A DNA stretch of 64,000 bases from Lachnospiraceae bacterium. GTDB taxonomy: Bacteria; Bacillota; Clostridia; Lachnospirales; Lachnospiraceae. The DNA lies in the NCBI GenBank assembly GCA_030526405.1, contig JAUNCZ010000003.1:1-64000 (forward strand), read 5' to 3'. A program made the position numbers and the translations under genes. A model generated the notes under the pieces. That model was given only the letters and a program-made list of their open reading frames with translations, did not search any database and was not told the DNA's origin. The first letter of the stretch is position 1, and each line of letters starts with the position of its first letter. Positions 28,720 to 37,392 of the stretch are shown one piece after another.

Positions 28720-29637
28720 TTATACTGTCAGCTCAAGCAGTGTCATGATCAACGCCATACGGATGTATACACCATACTGTACCTGGCGGAAATATGCTGC
28801 TCTCGGATCCTTGTCGATCTCCACAGAGATCTCATTGACACGGGGAAGAGGATGCAGGATAAACATATCCTCCTTGGCCAACTCCATTTTCTCTTTATCG
28901 AGAATATAGAAGTCCTTCATGCGGAGATAATCATCCTCATTGAAGAAACGCTCTTTCTGAACACGGGTCATGTACAGAATATCCAGTTTTGGAAGAGCAT
29001 CCTCAAGACGGATCACCTCCTCAAACTCGATGTTGTTTGCTTTCAGTACATCCTCACGGATATAGGATGGAACTCTCAGCTCTTCCGGAGAGATCAGAAC
29101 AAATTTTACGTTTGGATAACGAACAAGGGCGCTGATCAGGGAGTGAACAGTACGTCCGAATTTCAGATCTCCGCAGAGACCGATGGTGATATTGTCCAGT
29201 CTTCCCTTCAGGGCACGGATGGTTGTAAGGTCAGTCAGTGTCTGTGTAGGATGCTGATGTCCACCGTCACCTGCATTGATCACAGGGATATTGGAGTTCA
29301 TGGAAGCAACCAGCGGAGCACCCTCTTTTGGATGACGCATTGCAGCAATATCAGCAAAGCATCCGATTACCTGAATGGTATCAGCTACGCTCTCACCTTT
29401 TTTTGCAGAGCTGGAGTTGGCATCAGCAAAGCCGATTACAGAACCTCCAAGGTTCAGCATAGCAGCCTCAAAGCTTAAGCGTGTACGGGTACTTGGCTCA
29501 TAGAACAGTGTGGCAATTTTCTTGCCATCACACACATGAGCATATTTCTTAGGGTTTTTCTCAATATCTGCTGCCAGATCCATCATCTGATCCAGCTCTT
29601 CAACAGTAAAATCCAACGGACTCATAATATGCCGCAT
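28720..29637 (-). CDS. pyrB: Aspartate carbamoyltransferase catalytic subunit
   Basis: 305 residues. Carbamoyl phosphate site [16 protein letters not shown], then [18 protein letters not shown] and [10 protein letters not shown], all standard. First step of committed pyrimidine synthesis. Heads the pyrBI operon from a promoter at 29729-29757; the leader of about 85 bases contains a possible 18-codon ORF beginning ATGGGGGATG, but no clear PyrR-binding loop. Confidence 0.96.
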   Translation of the reverse strand: MRHIMSPLDFTVEELDQMMDLAADIEKNPKKYAHVCDGKKIATLFYEPSTRTRLSFEAAMLNLGGSVIGFADANSSSAKKGESVADTIQVIGCFADIAAMRHPKEGAPLVASMNSNIPVINAGDGGHQHPTQTLTDLTTIRALKGRLDNITIGLCGDLKFGRTVHSLISALVRYPNVKFVLISPEELRVPSYIREDVLKANNIEFEEVIRLEDALPKLDILYMTRVQKERFFNEDDYLRMKDFYILDKEKMELAKEDMFILHPLPRVNEISVEIDKDPRAAYFRQVQYGVYIRMALIMTLLELTV

Positions 29638-29728
29638 AGAAATGACCTCCCTTTTTCATATGGAATTAAATACTCAGTTATGCAGGGTCCCAGTCCTTCT
29701 GGCAGACCGTACATAATTTTCATCCCCC

Positions 29729-29757
29729 ATCATATAACAAACATACTAAGTTTTCAA
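29729..29757 (-). promoter_or_regulatory. Sigma-A promoter of pyrBI
   Basis: Minus strand TTGAAA, 17-base spacer, TATGAT, about 90 bases upstream of pyrB. Confidence 0.6.
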
Positions 29758-29784
29758 CTATCCATCGAAATCTTTGATGGCCTG

Positions 29785-30624
29785 TCACAGTACAGCCCGG
29801 CCTGCTCTCTCCACAACGGCTGCAAAGTCCGCTCCGAAATAGAAGGCATATCTCTCCTGGAGACAGTCTCGTGCAATCAGGAAGAGCAGCTTCTCTGCCT
29901 GAAGCTTCTTATCTACATCCTCAATATCCTTCAGATTTTCAGATATGCGGTCTCCGGAGAGGGCTCGAATCAGCTCCACACCCACAGCTGCTGCCAGCTG
30001 AGGCATCATATTTTCAAAATATTCTCTCTTGTACCCCTCCTCACGGGCTGCCGAAACATCTGCCAGCTCCTCATAGAGCACATCGTAATTCCAGATCAGC
30101 TGATCCGCCACATTGGAGATGATATCCAGCACACTGTCACAGAAGTCATCCCTCTGATACTCGTCACGGATCAGTGCATTTCCATGGCACCAGGCTGTGA
30201 TACCAGAGGCGATCAGTGCCGCTGCATCGTAACCAAAGGGACCTGCATAGGTGGTTTCCGGAAATAAGAACTCCGGCTCCTCCCCCATGAGGATATAGTC
30301 TGCAGAGAGACTGTCATGGATGAGACAGCTGCTGTTCTCTCCAAGAAGGGCAGCACACTCTATGGCGATCTCAGAAAACTTCTCCAGTTCCTCCCCGGAC
30401 ACAGCATCTGCCAGCACTGCTTTCAGGCTGACAGTAAGCTCTGACATCTTCTCCTCCGAGAGAAATGCCGGTTTCCTTCCTGCAGCCACCTGGGTCTGGC
30501 TGGCTGTATGCAGATCGGAATGCTCCATGATCCAGGCTGTGAGTCTCTGCCCGATCTCCAGAGGCAGCTCCAGGTCAGCTGTATGATTTCTCAGCAGTTC
30601 GCCGAGGGTTTTCTTATCAGTCAT
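29785..30624 (-). CDS. Methylthioribose-kinase-like protein lacking catalytic residues
   Basis: 279 residues. The middle resembles 5-methylthioribose kinase/aminoglycoside phosphotransferase folds: IHDSLSADYILM where active enzymes have HGDLHTGS, and LFPETTYAGPFGYDAAALI where they have a DPEFAFYGPMGFD-like stretch. The catalytic HGD is HDS and the metal-binding Asp before the Pro-Glu pair is Phe. The N-terminal lobe seems short. It is therefore a likely pseudokinase or a shifted function. Start MTDKKTLGEL follows AGGAGG. Stands between pyrB and an AraC gene without operon partners. Confidence 0.6.
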   Translation of the reverse strand: MTDKKTLGELLRNHTADLELPLEIGQRLTAWIMEHSDLHTASQTQVAAGRKPAFLSEEKMSELTVSLKAVLADAVSGEELEKFSEIAIECAALLGENSSCLIHDSLSADYILMGEEPEFLFPETTYAGPFGYDAAALIASGITAWCHGNALIRDEYQRDDFCDSVLDIISNVADQLIWNYDVLYEELADVSAAREEGYKREYFENMMPQLAAAVGVELIRALSGDRISENLKDIEDVDKKLQAEKLLFLIARDCLQERYAFYFGADFAAVVERAGRAVL

Positions 30625-30739
30625 ATTCGTTCCTCCTTGCTGAACGGATGTTGTGCAAAACTGCACCGATTATTGATATCTGGAAACAGTATACCTTATT
30701 CACAGGTGTTTGTACACAAAAGCTTCCCGCTTATTGTGT

Positions 30740-30769
30740 TTGACGGGGAAAGGGAACTGATTGTATAAT
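30740..30769 (+). promoter_or_regulatory. Sigma-A promoter of the AraC-family gene
   Basis: TTGACG, 18-base spacer, TATAAT (30764-30769), 22 bases before the ATG at 30792. Confidence 0.7.
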
Positions 30770-30791
30770 CACAAAAGCGAGGTATAAAACT

Positions 30792-31610
30792 ATGACAAAC
30801 ACCACCCAGACAGAATCCACTTTATTTTCAGATATTCAGGTTTCCTTCTGCTCAGAAGCTCAATGGAAACCCAAACAGGTCTTCGGACCAGGCATGCGTC
30901 TCCATTACCAGCTTTACGTGGTGCTGGAGGGAAAGGGCATCCTGCAGATCGATAACCAGATCTGGCATCTCCAGAAGGGGGACACCGTTTTTGTTCTCCC
31001 TGGCACAAAAATCTATCTGGAGGCAGATGAATATACTCCCTGGCAGCTGGCCTGGACTGCTTTTTCAGGGGAGCATTCCGGCTCCTATCTTCAGAACAAT
31101 GTGTACACAGCAGCTCCCGTACAGGATTTCAGCGGCTCTATCCAGCAGCTGGATCTGTACACCCGCCATCTGGTGCAGGTATTTGAGAGAGAAAATTCCC
31201 GTCCCATGGAGATCACCGGTGCTCTGCTGCAGCTGCTGAGCTTCCTGCTGCCATCTCCAAAGGCATCCATCCGCCGCAAGGAGATCAAGCAGTACCACCT
31301 TGGCCGGGCGAAAAAATATCTGGAGGAAAACTACTGCTACGATATCCGTATTCAGGATATCTCCCACCAGCTGGGACTGGACCGCTCCTATGTCTATCGA
31401 CTGTTCATGGAGCTGGAGAAGAAATCCCCCACCGATTATCTGCAGGATATCCGAATCAAAAAGGCCTGCAGCATGCTGGAGGATGAAAAATCCGATCTGG
31501 CAGTGGCTGCCTATTCCTGCGGTTTTGCAGACCCGGAATCCATGACCTATCATTTCCAACAGAAGCTGAAGATGACTCCGGATGAGTATCGCTGGACCCA
31601 TCGAAGCTGA
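30792..31610 (+). CDS. AraC-family transcriptional regulator
   Basis: 272 residues. N-terminal cupin-like sensing domain (LHYQLYVVLEGKGILQIDNQ, KGDTVFVLPGTKIYLEAD), residues 20-110; C-terminal double helix-turn-helix with IRIQDISHQLGLDRSYVYRLF and VAAYSCGFADPESMTYHFQQ. The fold suggests sugar sensing, but no sugar genes are adjacent, so the target is unknown. A bidirectional terminator follows. Confidence 0.88.
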   Translation: MTNTTQTESTLFSDIQVSFCSEAQWKPKQVFGPGMRLHYQLYVVLEGKGILQIDNQIWHLQKGDTVFVLPGTKIYLEADEYTPWQLAWTAFSGEHSGSYLQNNVYTAAPVQDFSGSIQQLDLYTRHLVQVFERENSRPMEITGALLQLLSFLLPSPKASIRRKEIKQYHLGRAKKYLEENYCYDIRIQDISHQLGLDRSYVYRLFMELEKKSPTDYLQDIRIKKACSMLEDEKSDLAVAAYSCGFADPESMTYHFQQKLKMTPDEYRWTHRS

Positions 31611-31641
31611 AGTGAAGATCAAATTCGTTTTACACTACCTG

Positions 31642-31682
31642 AAAAGGGGCCATCGCAACAGTTGTTGCGACAGCCCCTTTTA
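31642..31682. terminator. Bidirectional terminator between araC-type gene and maf
   Basis: AAAAGGGGCCATCGCAACA and its near-complement TGTTGCGACAGCCCCTTTT flank a short loop. A and T tracts at both ends serve both converging genes. A related stem occurs at 42632-42667. Confidence 0.85.
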
Positions 31683-31685
31683 ACT

Positions 31686-32249
31686 CTATTTCAGTTTCTC
31701 ATACACCGCTGCCACCGGCAGTCCCACCACGTTATTGTAGTCTCCGCAGATCTTCTCCACATGTTTTGCAAAGATTCCCTGAATACCATAGGCCCCTGCC
31801 TTATCCATGGGATCTCCCGTTGCCACATAGGCACGGATCTCCTCCTCTGTCATGGGAGCCACCGTCACCTCTGTGCACACAGCAAAGGTTTCTGTACGCT
31901 CCACAGCGCCGCCCCTGGTCCAGCATAAGGTTACACCGGTGTATACCTGATGCTCTCTTCCCTGGAGGCTGTCAAGCATTGCAAAGGCACCCTCTTCAGA
32001 ACCGGGTTTTCCAAGAATTTCCCCATCTCGCACCACCACGGTATCTGCTCCTAACACCACAGCCTCCTCCTGGATCTTTTCTGCCACATCCAGACATTTC
32101 TGGGCAGACAGCTCCATCACCACCTCATGTGGCACAGTCTTTGTAATCACTTCCTCCACATCACTTTTCATTACGATGGGTGTATATCCAATCTGCTCCA
32201 GAAGCTCTTTTCTTCTCGGAGAACCTGAGGCAAGAATCAGTTTTTTCAT
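31686..32249 (-). CDS. maf: Maf-family nucleotide pyrophosphatase
   Basis: 187 residues. LILASGSPRRKELLEQIGY is the nucleotide-binding opening; VLGADTVVVRDGEILGKP and DKAGAYGIQG complete the Maf signature. It hydrolyses dTTP, UTP and modified nucleotides, and is linked to septum control in Bacillus. The start MKKLILASG is supported by AGAAGGAG; upstream in-frame codons run into the RNase P terminator. Confidence 0.93.
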   Translation of the reverse strand: MKKLILASGSPRRKELLEQIGYTPIVMKSDVEEVITKTVPHEVVMELSAQKCLDVAEKIQEEAVVLGADTVVVRDGEILGKPGSEEGAFAMLDSLQGREHQVYTGVTLCWTRGGAVERTETFAVCTEVTVAPMTEEEIRAYVATGDPMDKAGAYGIQGIFAKHVEKICGDYNNVVGLPVAAVYEKLK

Positions 32250-32337
32250 ACATTTTTCTCCTTCTTTGTTTTCCGGTACAGCCATCTTTGCCAGCGCAGG
32301 GGCTGATTCACCGGATTCGATTACTATATACAGAAAA

Positions 32338-32363
32338 AAGAGCACCGAAGCGGTACTCTTTTT
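32338..32363 (-). terminator. Terminator of the RNase P RNA gene
   Basis: Minus strand AAAGAGTACCGCTTCGGTGC followed by a T-rich run; stem AGAGTACCG against CGGTGCTCT with one wobble. Confidence 0.8.
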
Positions 32364-32365
32364 CT

Positions 32366-32726
32366 GAAACATCAAGCAAAGCGATAAGCCGGGTTATGTC
32401 GTGTGTGATCATCTATCCAGGACTGCTGTTACCAACAGCCTCAAGCGACCCACCTGAAAGCGTGACGGGCAGCCACATAGCTTTCTATTCGGTCTTGCTC
32501 CGGATGGGGTTTACATGTGCCCGTTCTGTTACCAGACCGGCGGTAGTCTCTTACACTGCCTTTCCACCCTTACCTGCATACACAGGCGGTTTATTTCTGT
32601 TGCACTGTCCCTGAAGTCGCCTCCGCCGGACGTTATCCGGCATCCTGCCCTGTGGAGCCCGGACTTTCCTCACCTGGCCCCTTTCGGTCCTGCCAGCCGC
32701 GATCACATACCTTACTTGATGTCAAC
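32366..32726 (-). ncRNA. rnpB: RNase P RNA, bacterial type A
   Basis: About 360 bases on the minus strand. The 5' part has GAGGAAAGTCCGGGCTCCAC followed by AGGGCAGGATGCCGGATAAC, and the 3' part has ACATAACCCGGCTTATCG; these are the universal P4 and 3' elements. It processes the 5' ends of tRNA precursors together with RnpA. The 5' end is estimated from the promoter at 32733-32761. Confidence 0.95.
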
Positions 32727-32732
32727 TGTATC

Positions 32733-32761
32733 AAGATAGCATACTTTTCCGGTAAAGTAAA
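32733..32761 (-). promoter_or_regulatory. Promoter of rnpB
   Basis: Minus strand TTTACT, 17-base spacer, TATCTT, placing the start near 32726. Confidence 0.55.
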
Positions 32762-32845
32762 GAGGACATTCGCAAACCTCTGGTCTGTGTGCCACTGAAC
32801 CCTTTTCCCCTTCATCAGCTCACAGGCAGGAGATTTCACCTCCCT

Positions 32846-34513
32846 CTACAGCCGGAAGCATCCGCCTCCCACAAACTCCCTTAAAATAGAGTTAATGGGG
32901 ATTGCCTCAGAGGGCACTGCCACAAAGTAATCCAGGAATTTCAGCAGTCGTTTTGCCTCCTCATACTCCGGTGCATCCTCCGGAATCTGATACAGCAGAG
33001 GAATGGCGCTGATCTTCAAAACAGCCAGCTCGTAGATCAGAGCAGAGTTGAAGGTCACATCCGCCTGCTCCTGGAATGGGAAGATATAGTTTTCCTCTCC
33101 CTTTCGCACAGAAGGCCATCTGGCAATGGTGGAGGCGGCATCGGTTCCCCTTGTTCTGTAATCCCTTACCATGCGACGGATCAGTCGACCGTCTGTGGTA
33201 GGAATCCTGTTATGATTATCAATGTTCAGCTGGGTCAGGGCACTGATATAGATCCGGAATTTACTCTCGGAGGGCAGCAGTTCCGTCATTCTGGGGTTCA
33301 GACCGTGGATGCCCTCCAGCACCAGCACATCGTCCTCCTTCAGCTGAACAAACTCTCCTCTGTACTCCCGAAGCCCTGTCTTAAAATTGTAGTAGGGCAG
33401 CTCCACCTTTTTCCCATCCAGCAGAGCCTCCATATCCTCATTAAACAGCTTCAGATCGATGGCCTCAAGACATTCGTAATCGTACTCTCCCTTTTCATCC
33501 TTCGGGGTGTCCGCCCGGTTCACATAATAGTTGTCCATGCTGATGGGATAAGGATTCAGTCCCTTTGCCTTCAGCTGCACAGACAGTCTTCTGGAGAAGG
33601 TGGTCTTTCCCGATGAGGAAGGTCCTGCGATCAGCACAAATTTCACCGCATCCCTGTCAGCGATCATTCCGGCAATCTCAGAGATTTTCCCCTCCTGCAA
33701 TGCCTCCGCATAAAGGATGGTATCCTCCATCCTGCCGCTGCAGATGTTGTCATTCAGATCACCCACCGCATCGATTCCCAGCATGGCGCCCCATTTTGCA
33801 GTCTCCAGCTGGGTCTGGAACACCTTATGTGCCGGGGAAAATGCTGCAACTCTGGTGAGATCCCCGGACTCCGGCAGCTGCAGGATAAAGCCCTGGGCAT
33901 AGGGAATCAGTTCAAATACACCCAGGTGCTCTGTATCAGGCAGCATATAGCCGTAATAATAATCCACAAATCCATCCAGCTCATAGACATTGACAGTGGA
34001 GGAGGTACGATACCGGAACAGACGGGCTTTTTTCTCCATATGATGCTGTCGGAAATAGTCTCTGGCCTTATTGATGTTCATGGATGACTTCAGGATCGGC
34101 AGTTTTTCCTCCACCATACGTCTCATCTCCCGGGCCACCTGCCCAAGAAATGCTTCCTCCGCCAGGATTCCGTCCCCTGGTTCAAAATAGAATCCACTGC
34201 CCATGCTGTGATGCAGCACCGTCTCACCGGCTGCCTTCTCCCCGGCCACCCTTCTGATAGCTGCCAGAAGCAGCAGTACCATGCTTCTTCTGTAGCTGTT
34301 GAAGCCCGCAGGTTCTGCCATAGACACCGGCTCCAGAGTGCAGTCCTCATACACCGGCTGGAGCAGTTCCTGGAGCTGGCCGTTGATACGCACAAGGGCT
34401 GTTTCAGATTTTCTGTCCTTTCGTACCTCCTTCAGGATCTCCCGGCAGGAAATCCCTGCCGGATACTCTTTTTCTGTGTCCACTATTCTGACCTTCACCA
34501 TTTTGTTATACAT
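32846..34513 (-). CDS. Nucleoside (uridine-type) kinase with TGS/ThrRS-like N-terminus
   Basis: About 555 residues. N-terminal 60: TGS-like domain. About 60-230: second additional domain resembling the threonyl-tRNA synthetase editing region (HHSMGSGFYFEPGDG). About 270-555: P-loop kinase with IAGPSSSGKTTFSRRL, DNYYVNRADTPKDEKG and LEGIHGLNPRM of uridine kinase type. This fused form is common in Clostridia. MYNKMVKVRI is chosen as start because GAGGAGG precedes it. The gene precedes rnpB on the same strand. Confidence 0.87.
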   Translation of the reverse strand: MYNKMVKVRIVDTEKEYPAGISCREILKEVRKDRKSETALVRINGQLQELLQPVYEDCTLEPVSMAEPAGFNSYRRSMVLLLLAAIRRVAGEKAAGETVLHHSMGSGFYFEPGDGILAEEAFLGQVAREMRRMVEEKLPILKSSMNINKARDYFRQHHMEKKARLFRYRTSSTVNVYELDGFVDYYYGYMLPDTEHLGVFELIPYAQGFILQLPESGDLTRVAAFSPAHKVFQTQLETAKWGAMLGIDAVGDLNDNICSGRMEDTILYAEALQEGKISEIAGMIADRDAVKFVLIAGPSSSGKTTFSRRLSVQLKAKGLNPYPISMDNYYVNRADTPKDEKGEYDYECLEAIDLKLFNEDMEALLDGKKVELPYYNFKTGLREYRGEFVQLKEDDVLVLEGIHGLNPRMTELLPSESKFRIYISALTQLNIDNHNRIPTTDGRLIRRMVRDYRTRGTDAASTIARWPSVRKGEENYIFPFQEQADVTFNSALIYELAVLKISAIPLLYQIPEDAPEYEEAKRLLKFLDYFVAVPSEAIPINSILREFVGGGCFRL

Positions 34514-34643
34514 ACGCACCAGCCTCCTCTGTTCAGGAAGACCTGCTTCAGTTCCTCCTGAAAAACCATGAAAAAACAGGCGGATTCCTCCAGATCCCAC
34601 CGATCTGAAGGGATCCGCCCCCCATATGTCTCTATTCTGCTTT

Positions 34644-35426
34644 TTACTGAACAGTAAAAGGAAAACAGATCTCTGCCCCTGACACAGTAAGTTCAGGGAA
34701 CAGCTGCTGCAGCTTCTCCTTCATAAATGCAATAAAGCAATATTCTGTTCCGTAGTGCCCTGCATCGATGATATGCAGCCCACAGGCAACTGCATCGATG
34801 GCAGTGTGATAATCCACATCTCCAGTCACCAGCACCTGCGCTCCGGCCTTCATAGCAGCGGGTACCATGCTTTTTCCGGAGCCACTGGATACAGCCACAC
34901 GACGCACCCTCTTCTCCTCATCTCCGTAGAGCAGTACCGACGGGATACCCATGCCGGCTTTTACACTGGCTGACAGTGCCTTCAAGGTCATCTCCTCCGG
35001 AAGTTCACCTACACGGCCGATGCCCTCAGGCTTGCCATTGTTTTCACCGGTCACCTCCAGCACCTCTGTGCCGGTAAGTCCCAACTGCTGTTCGTTAATG
35101 TCAGCCATGCCTCTCACATCAAAATTGGTGTGCATGGCATAATAGCTGATCTGATGCTCGATCAGACCCAGGACACGACGTCCGATCACAGACTGATCGT
35201 TCACCTGCTTCAGACTGCCGAAAATCAGGGGATGATGGGTGATCATCAGATCAGCCCCTGACAGGATGGCCTGCTCCAGCGTCTCATCTGTCACATCCAG
35301 AGCCACAAAGATCTTTTTTACTTCCCTGTCCGCTCTTCCCACCAGAAGTCCCGGATTGTCCCAGCTCTCTGCTGCGGATACCGGATATTCCTCCTCCAGA
35401 CGGCGGATAATCTCATTACATTTCAT
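34644..35426 (-). CDS. Nif3-like dinuclear metal-binding protein
   Basis: 260 residues. ITHHPLIFGSL carries the metal His pair; VTGDVDYHTAIDA and AGHYGTEY supply further ligands. The family is often annotated GTP cyclohydrolase I type 2, without firm proof. Its start overlaps the end of trmK by 11 bases, the standard Firmicute order rpoD-trmK-nif3. Confidence 0.92.
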   Translation of the reverse strand: MKCNEIIRRLEEEYPVSAAESWDNPGLLVGRADREVKKIFVALDVTDETLEQAILSGADLMITHHPLIFGSLKQVNDQSVIGRRVLGLIEHQISYYAMHTNFDVRGMADINEQQLGLTGTEVLEVTGENNGKPEGIGRVGELPEEMTLKALSASVKAGMGIPSVLLYGDEEKRVRRVAVSSGSGKSMVPAAMKAGAQVLVTGDVDYHTAIDAVACGLHIIDAGHYGTEYCFIAFMKEKLQQLFPELTVSGAEICFPFTVQ

Positions 35427-36168
35427 ACAGCTTTAAAGCATCCTCCATCCACTGCATTTCCTTTTTTAATTCCTCAATTCTGGCCAAACTCTTCTCTGTA
35501 GGGTTCTGCAGCAGTCTCTCCAGAATCCCGGCTGCCTGTTTTCTGTCATGAAGGATCAGCTCCTTCAGCACAGGATGTCGCTTTCCAAGGAGAATTCTTC
35601 CGTAACGGAGTTTTGCCGCCTCCGGCAGCTGCTCCACCGCTGGATCCTCCTTAAAGGATTCCATCTCCTGCTTTCTGGTCTCCGGCAGAGCACGGATAAT
35701 GGGATAAAACTTCCCATCCTCCAGCACCATATCCTCATCCACAATGGCAAATCCAATGGAGAAGAGATAGGAACGCACCTGGTCCACATCGGACTGGGGT
35801 TCAAGCACCAGCTCCTGCAGCTGCTCCACCACATCCGGTCTCGCCTTCAGGATCCGGACAGTAAGACCACCGCCCATGCCGGCAATGGCCACCGCATCCA
35901 CCTCACCTGCCTCCAGCTTCATCAGTCCGTCTGAAAGCCGAAGCTGAATCCGCTGCTTAAGGCCATACAGATGCACATTTTCCTCCGCCTTTTTCAGAGG
36001 ACCTGCATTCACATCCATGGCAATGGCAGAGGGGATTTTTCCACTCTGGCACAGCCAGATGGAAAGGTAGCCGTGATCACAGCCCACATCTGCCAGAATC
36101 ATTCCCTTGCTGATCCTGTCTGCCACACTCTGCATGCGGCGGGACAGAACCAGATTTTTACCGCTCAT
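35416..36168 (-). CDS. trmK: tRNA (adenine-22-N1)-methyltransferase
   Basis: 250 residues. SAM site LADVGCDHGYLSIWLCQSG and VAIAGMGGGLTVRIL are typical TrmK motifs; a helical C-terminal part follows. It methylates A22 in tRNA. The ATG overlaps the rpoD stop (ATGA), giving translational coupling. Confidence 0.93.
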   Translation of the reverse strand: MSGKNLVLSRRMQSVADRISKGMILADVGCDHGYLSIWLCQSGKIPSAIAMDVNAGPLKKAEENVHLYGLKQRIQLRLSDGLMKLEAGEVDAVAIAGMGGGLTVRILKARPDVVEQLQELVLEPQSDVDQVRSYLFSIGFAIVDEDMVLEDGKFYPIIRALPETRKQEMESFKEDPAVEQLPEAAKLRYGRILLGKRHPVLKELILHDRKQAAGILERLLQNPTEKSLARIEELKKEMQWMEDALKLYEM

Positions 36169-37298
36169 CAATCCAGATAATCCTTCAGCTTACGGCTACG
36201 GCTTGGATGACGAAGCTTACGCAGCGCCTTCGCCTCAATCTGACGGATACGCTCTCTTGTAACGTTAAACTCCTTACCAACCTCTTCCAGAGTACGGGCA
36301 CGGCCATCATCAAGACCAAAACGAAGACGAAGAACCTTCTGCTCTCTCTCTGTCAGAGTGCTGAGAACCTCCTCCAGCTGCTCCTTCAGCATGGTAAATG
36401 CTGCCGCATCTGCAGGTACAGGAACATTGTCATCCTGAATAAAGTCTCCAAGATGGCTGTCCTCCTCCTCACCGATAGGAGTCTCCAGAGAAACCGGCTC
36501 CTGAGAAATTTTCAGAATCTCTCGCACACGCTCAACGGACATGTTCATCTCCTCAGCGATCTCCTCCGGGGTAGGCTCACGTCCCAGCTCCTGAAGCAGC
36601 TGACGGGATACGCGGATCAGTTTGTTGATGGTCTCAACCATATGAACCGGAATACGGATAGTTCTTGCCTGATCAGCAATGGCACGGGTGATGGCCTGAC
36701 GGATCCACCAGGTGGCATAGGTAGAGAACTTGTATCCTTTTCTGTAATCAAACTTCTCAACTGCCTTGATCAGACCCAGATTACCCTCCTGGATCAGATC
36801 CAGAAACAGCATTCCACGTCCCACATATCGTTTTGCGATGGAAACTACCAGTCGAAGGTTTGCCTCAGCCAGGATCTTCTTTGCCTCCTCGTCGCCCTCT
36901 TCCATTCTCTGGGCAAGCTTGATCTCATCATCAGCAGAAAGAAGGGGAACCTTACCGATTTCCTTCAGGTACATACGTACCGGATCCTCGATGCTGATAC
37001 CCTCCGGAACAGAGAGGTCGATATTCTCCATATCCACTTCTTCTTCATCATCCAGATTTGCTTCCTCATCATTCATGATCAGAAGCTCTTCCTGATTCAT
37101 GTCATTTTCGGAAATACGAAGTACATCGATTCCTCTGGCCTCCATGAACTCCAGAATCTTATCCATCTGCTCATCGGATACATTGGCATCCTGAAAGAAC
37201 TTTTTGATTTCCTGGTACTCCAGCATGTTCTTGTTCTTCTTGCCCTTGGCAATGAGTTCTTTCAGTTTCTCCAGGAATTTGTCCTGTTCCATCTCCAT
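36168..37298 (-). CDS. rpoD: Primary sigma factor RpoD (SigA)
   Basis: 376 residues, the short Firmicute form. Region 1.1-like N-terminus ([20 protein letters not shown]), region 2 ([33 protein letters not shown]), region 3 and region 4 ([20 protein letters not shown]). Directs core RNA polymerase to the TTGACA/TATAAT promoters noted in this window. Downstream of dnaG by 94 bases. Confidence 0.97.
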   Translation of the reverse strand: MEMEQDKFLEKLKELIAKGKKNKNMLEYQEIKKFFQDANVSDEQMDKILEFMEARGIDVLRISENDMNQEELLIMNDEEANLDDEEEVDMENIDLSVPEGISIEDPVRMYLKEIGKVPLLSADDEIKLAQRMEEGDEEAKKILAEANLRLVVSIAKRYVGRGMLFLDLIQEGNLGLIKAVEKFDYRKGYKFSTYATWWIRQAITRAIADQARTIRIPVHMVETINKLIRVSRQLLQELGREPTPEEIAEEMNMSVERVREILKISQEPVSLETPIGEEEDSHLGDFIQDDNVPVPADAAAFTMLKEQLEEVLSTLTEREQKVLRLRFGLDDGRARTLEEVGKEFNVTRERIRQIEAKALRKLRHPSRSRKLKDYLD

Positions 37299-37392
37299 AA
37301 ACTCTCTTTCCTCACTTTTCTTTCATTTTAAACTGTCTATGTCAAGCTGTCCTTCTATCCCTTTCCCTGAACTCTCAGGAAAAACAAAACAG

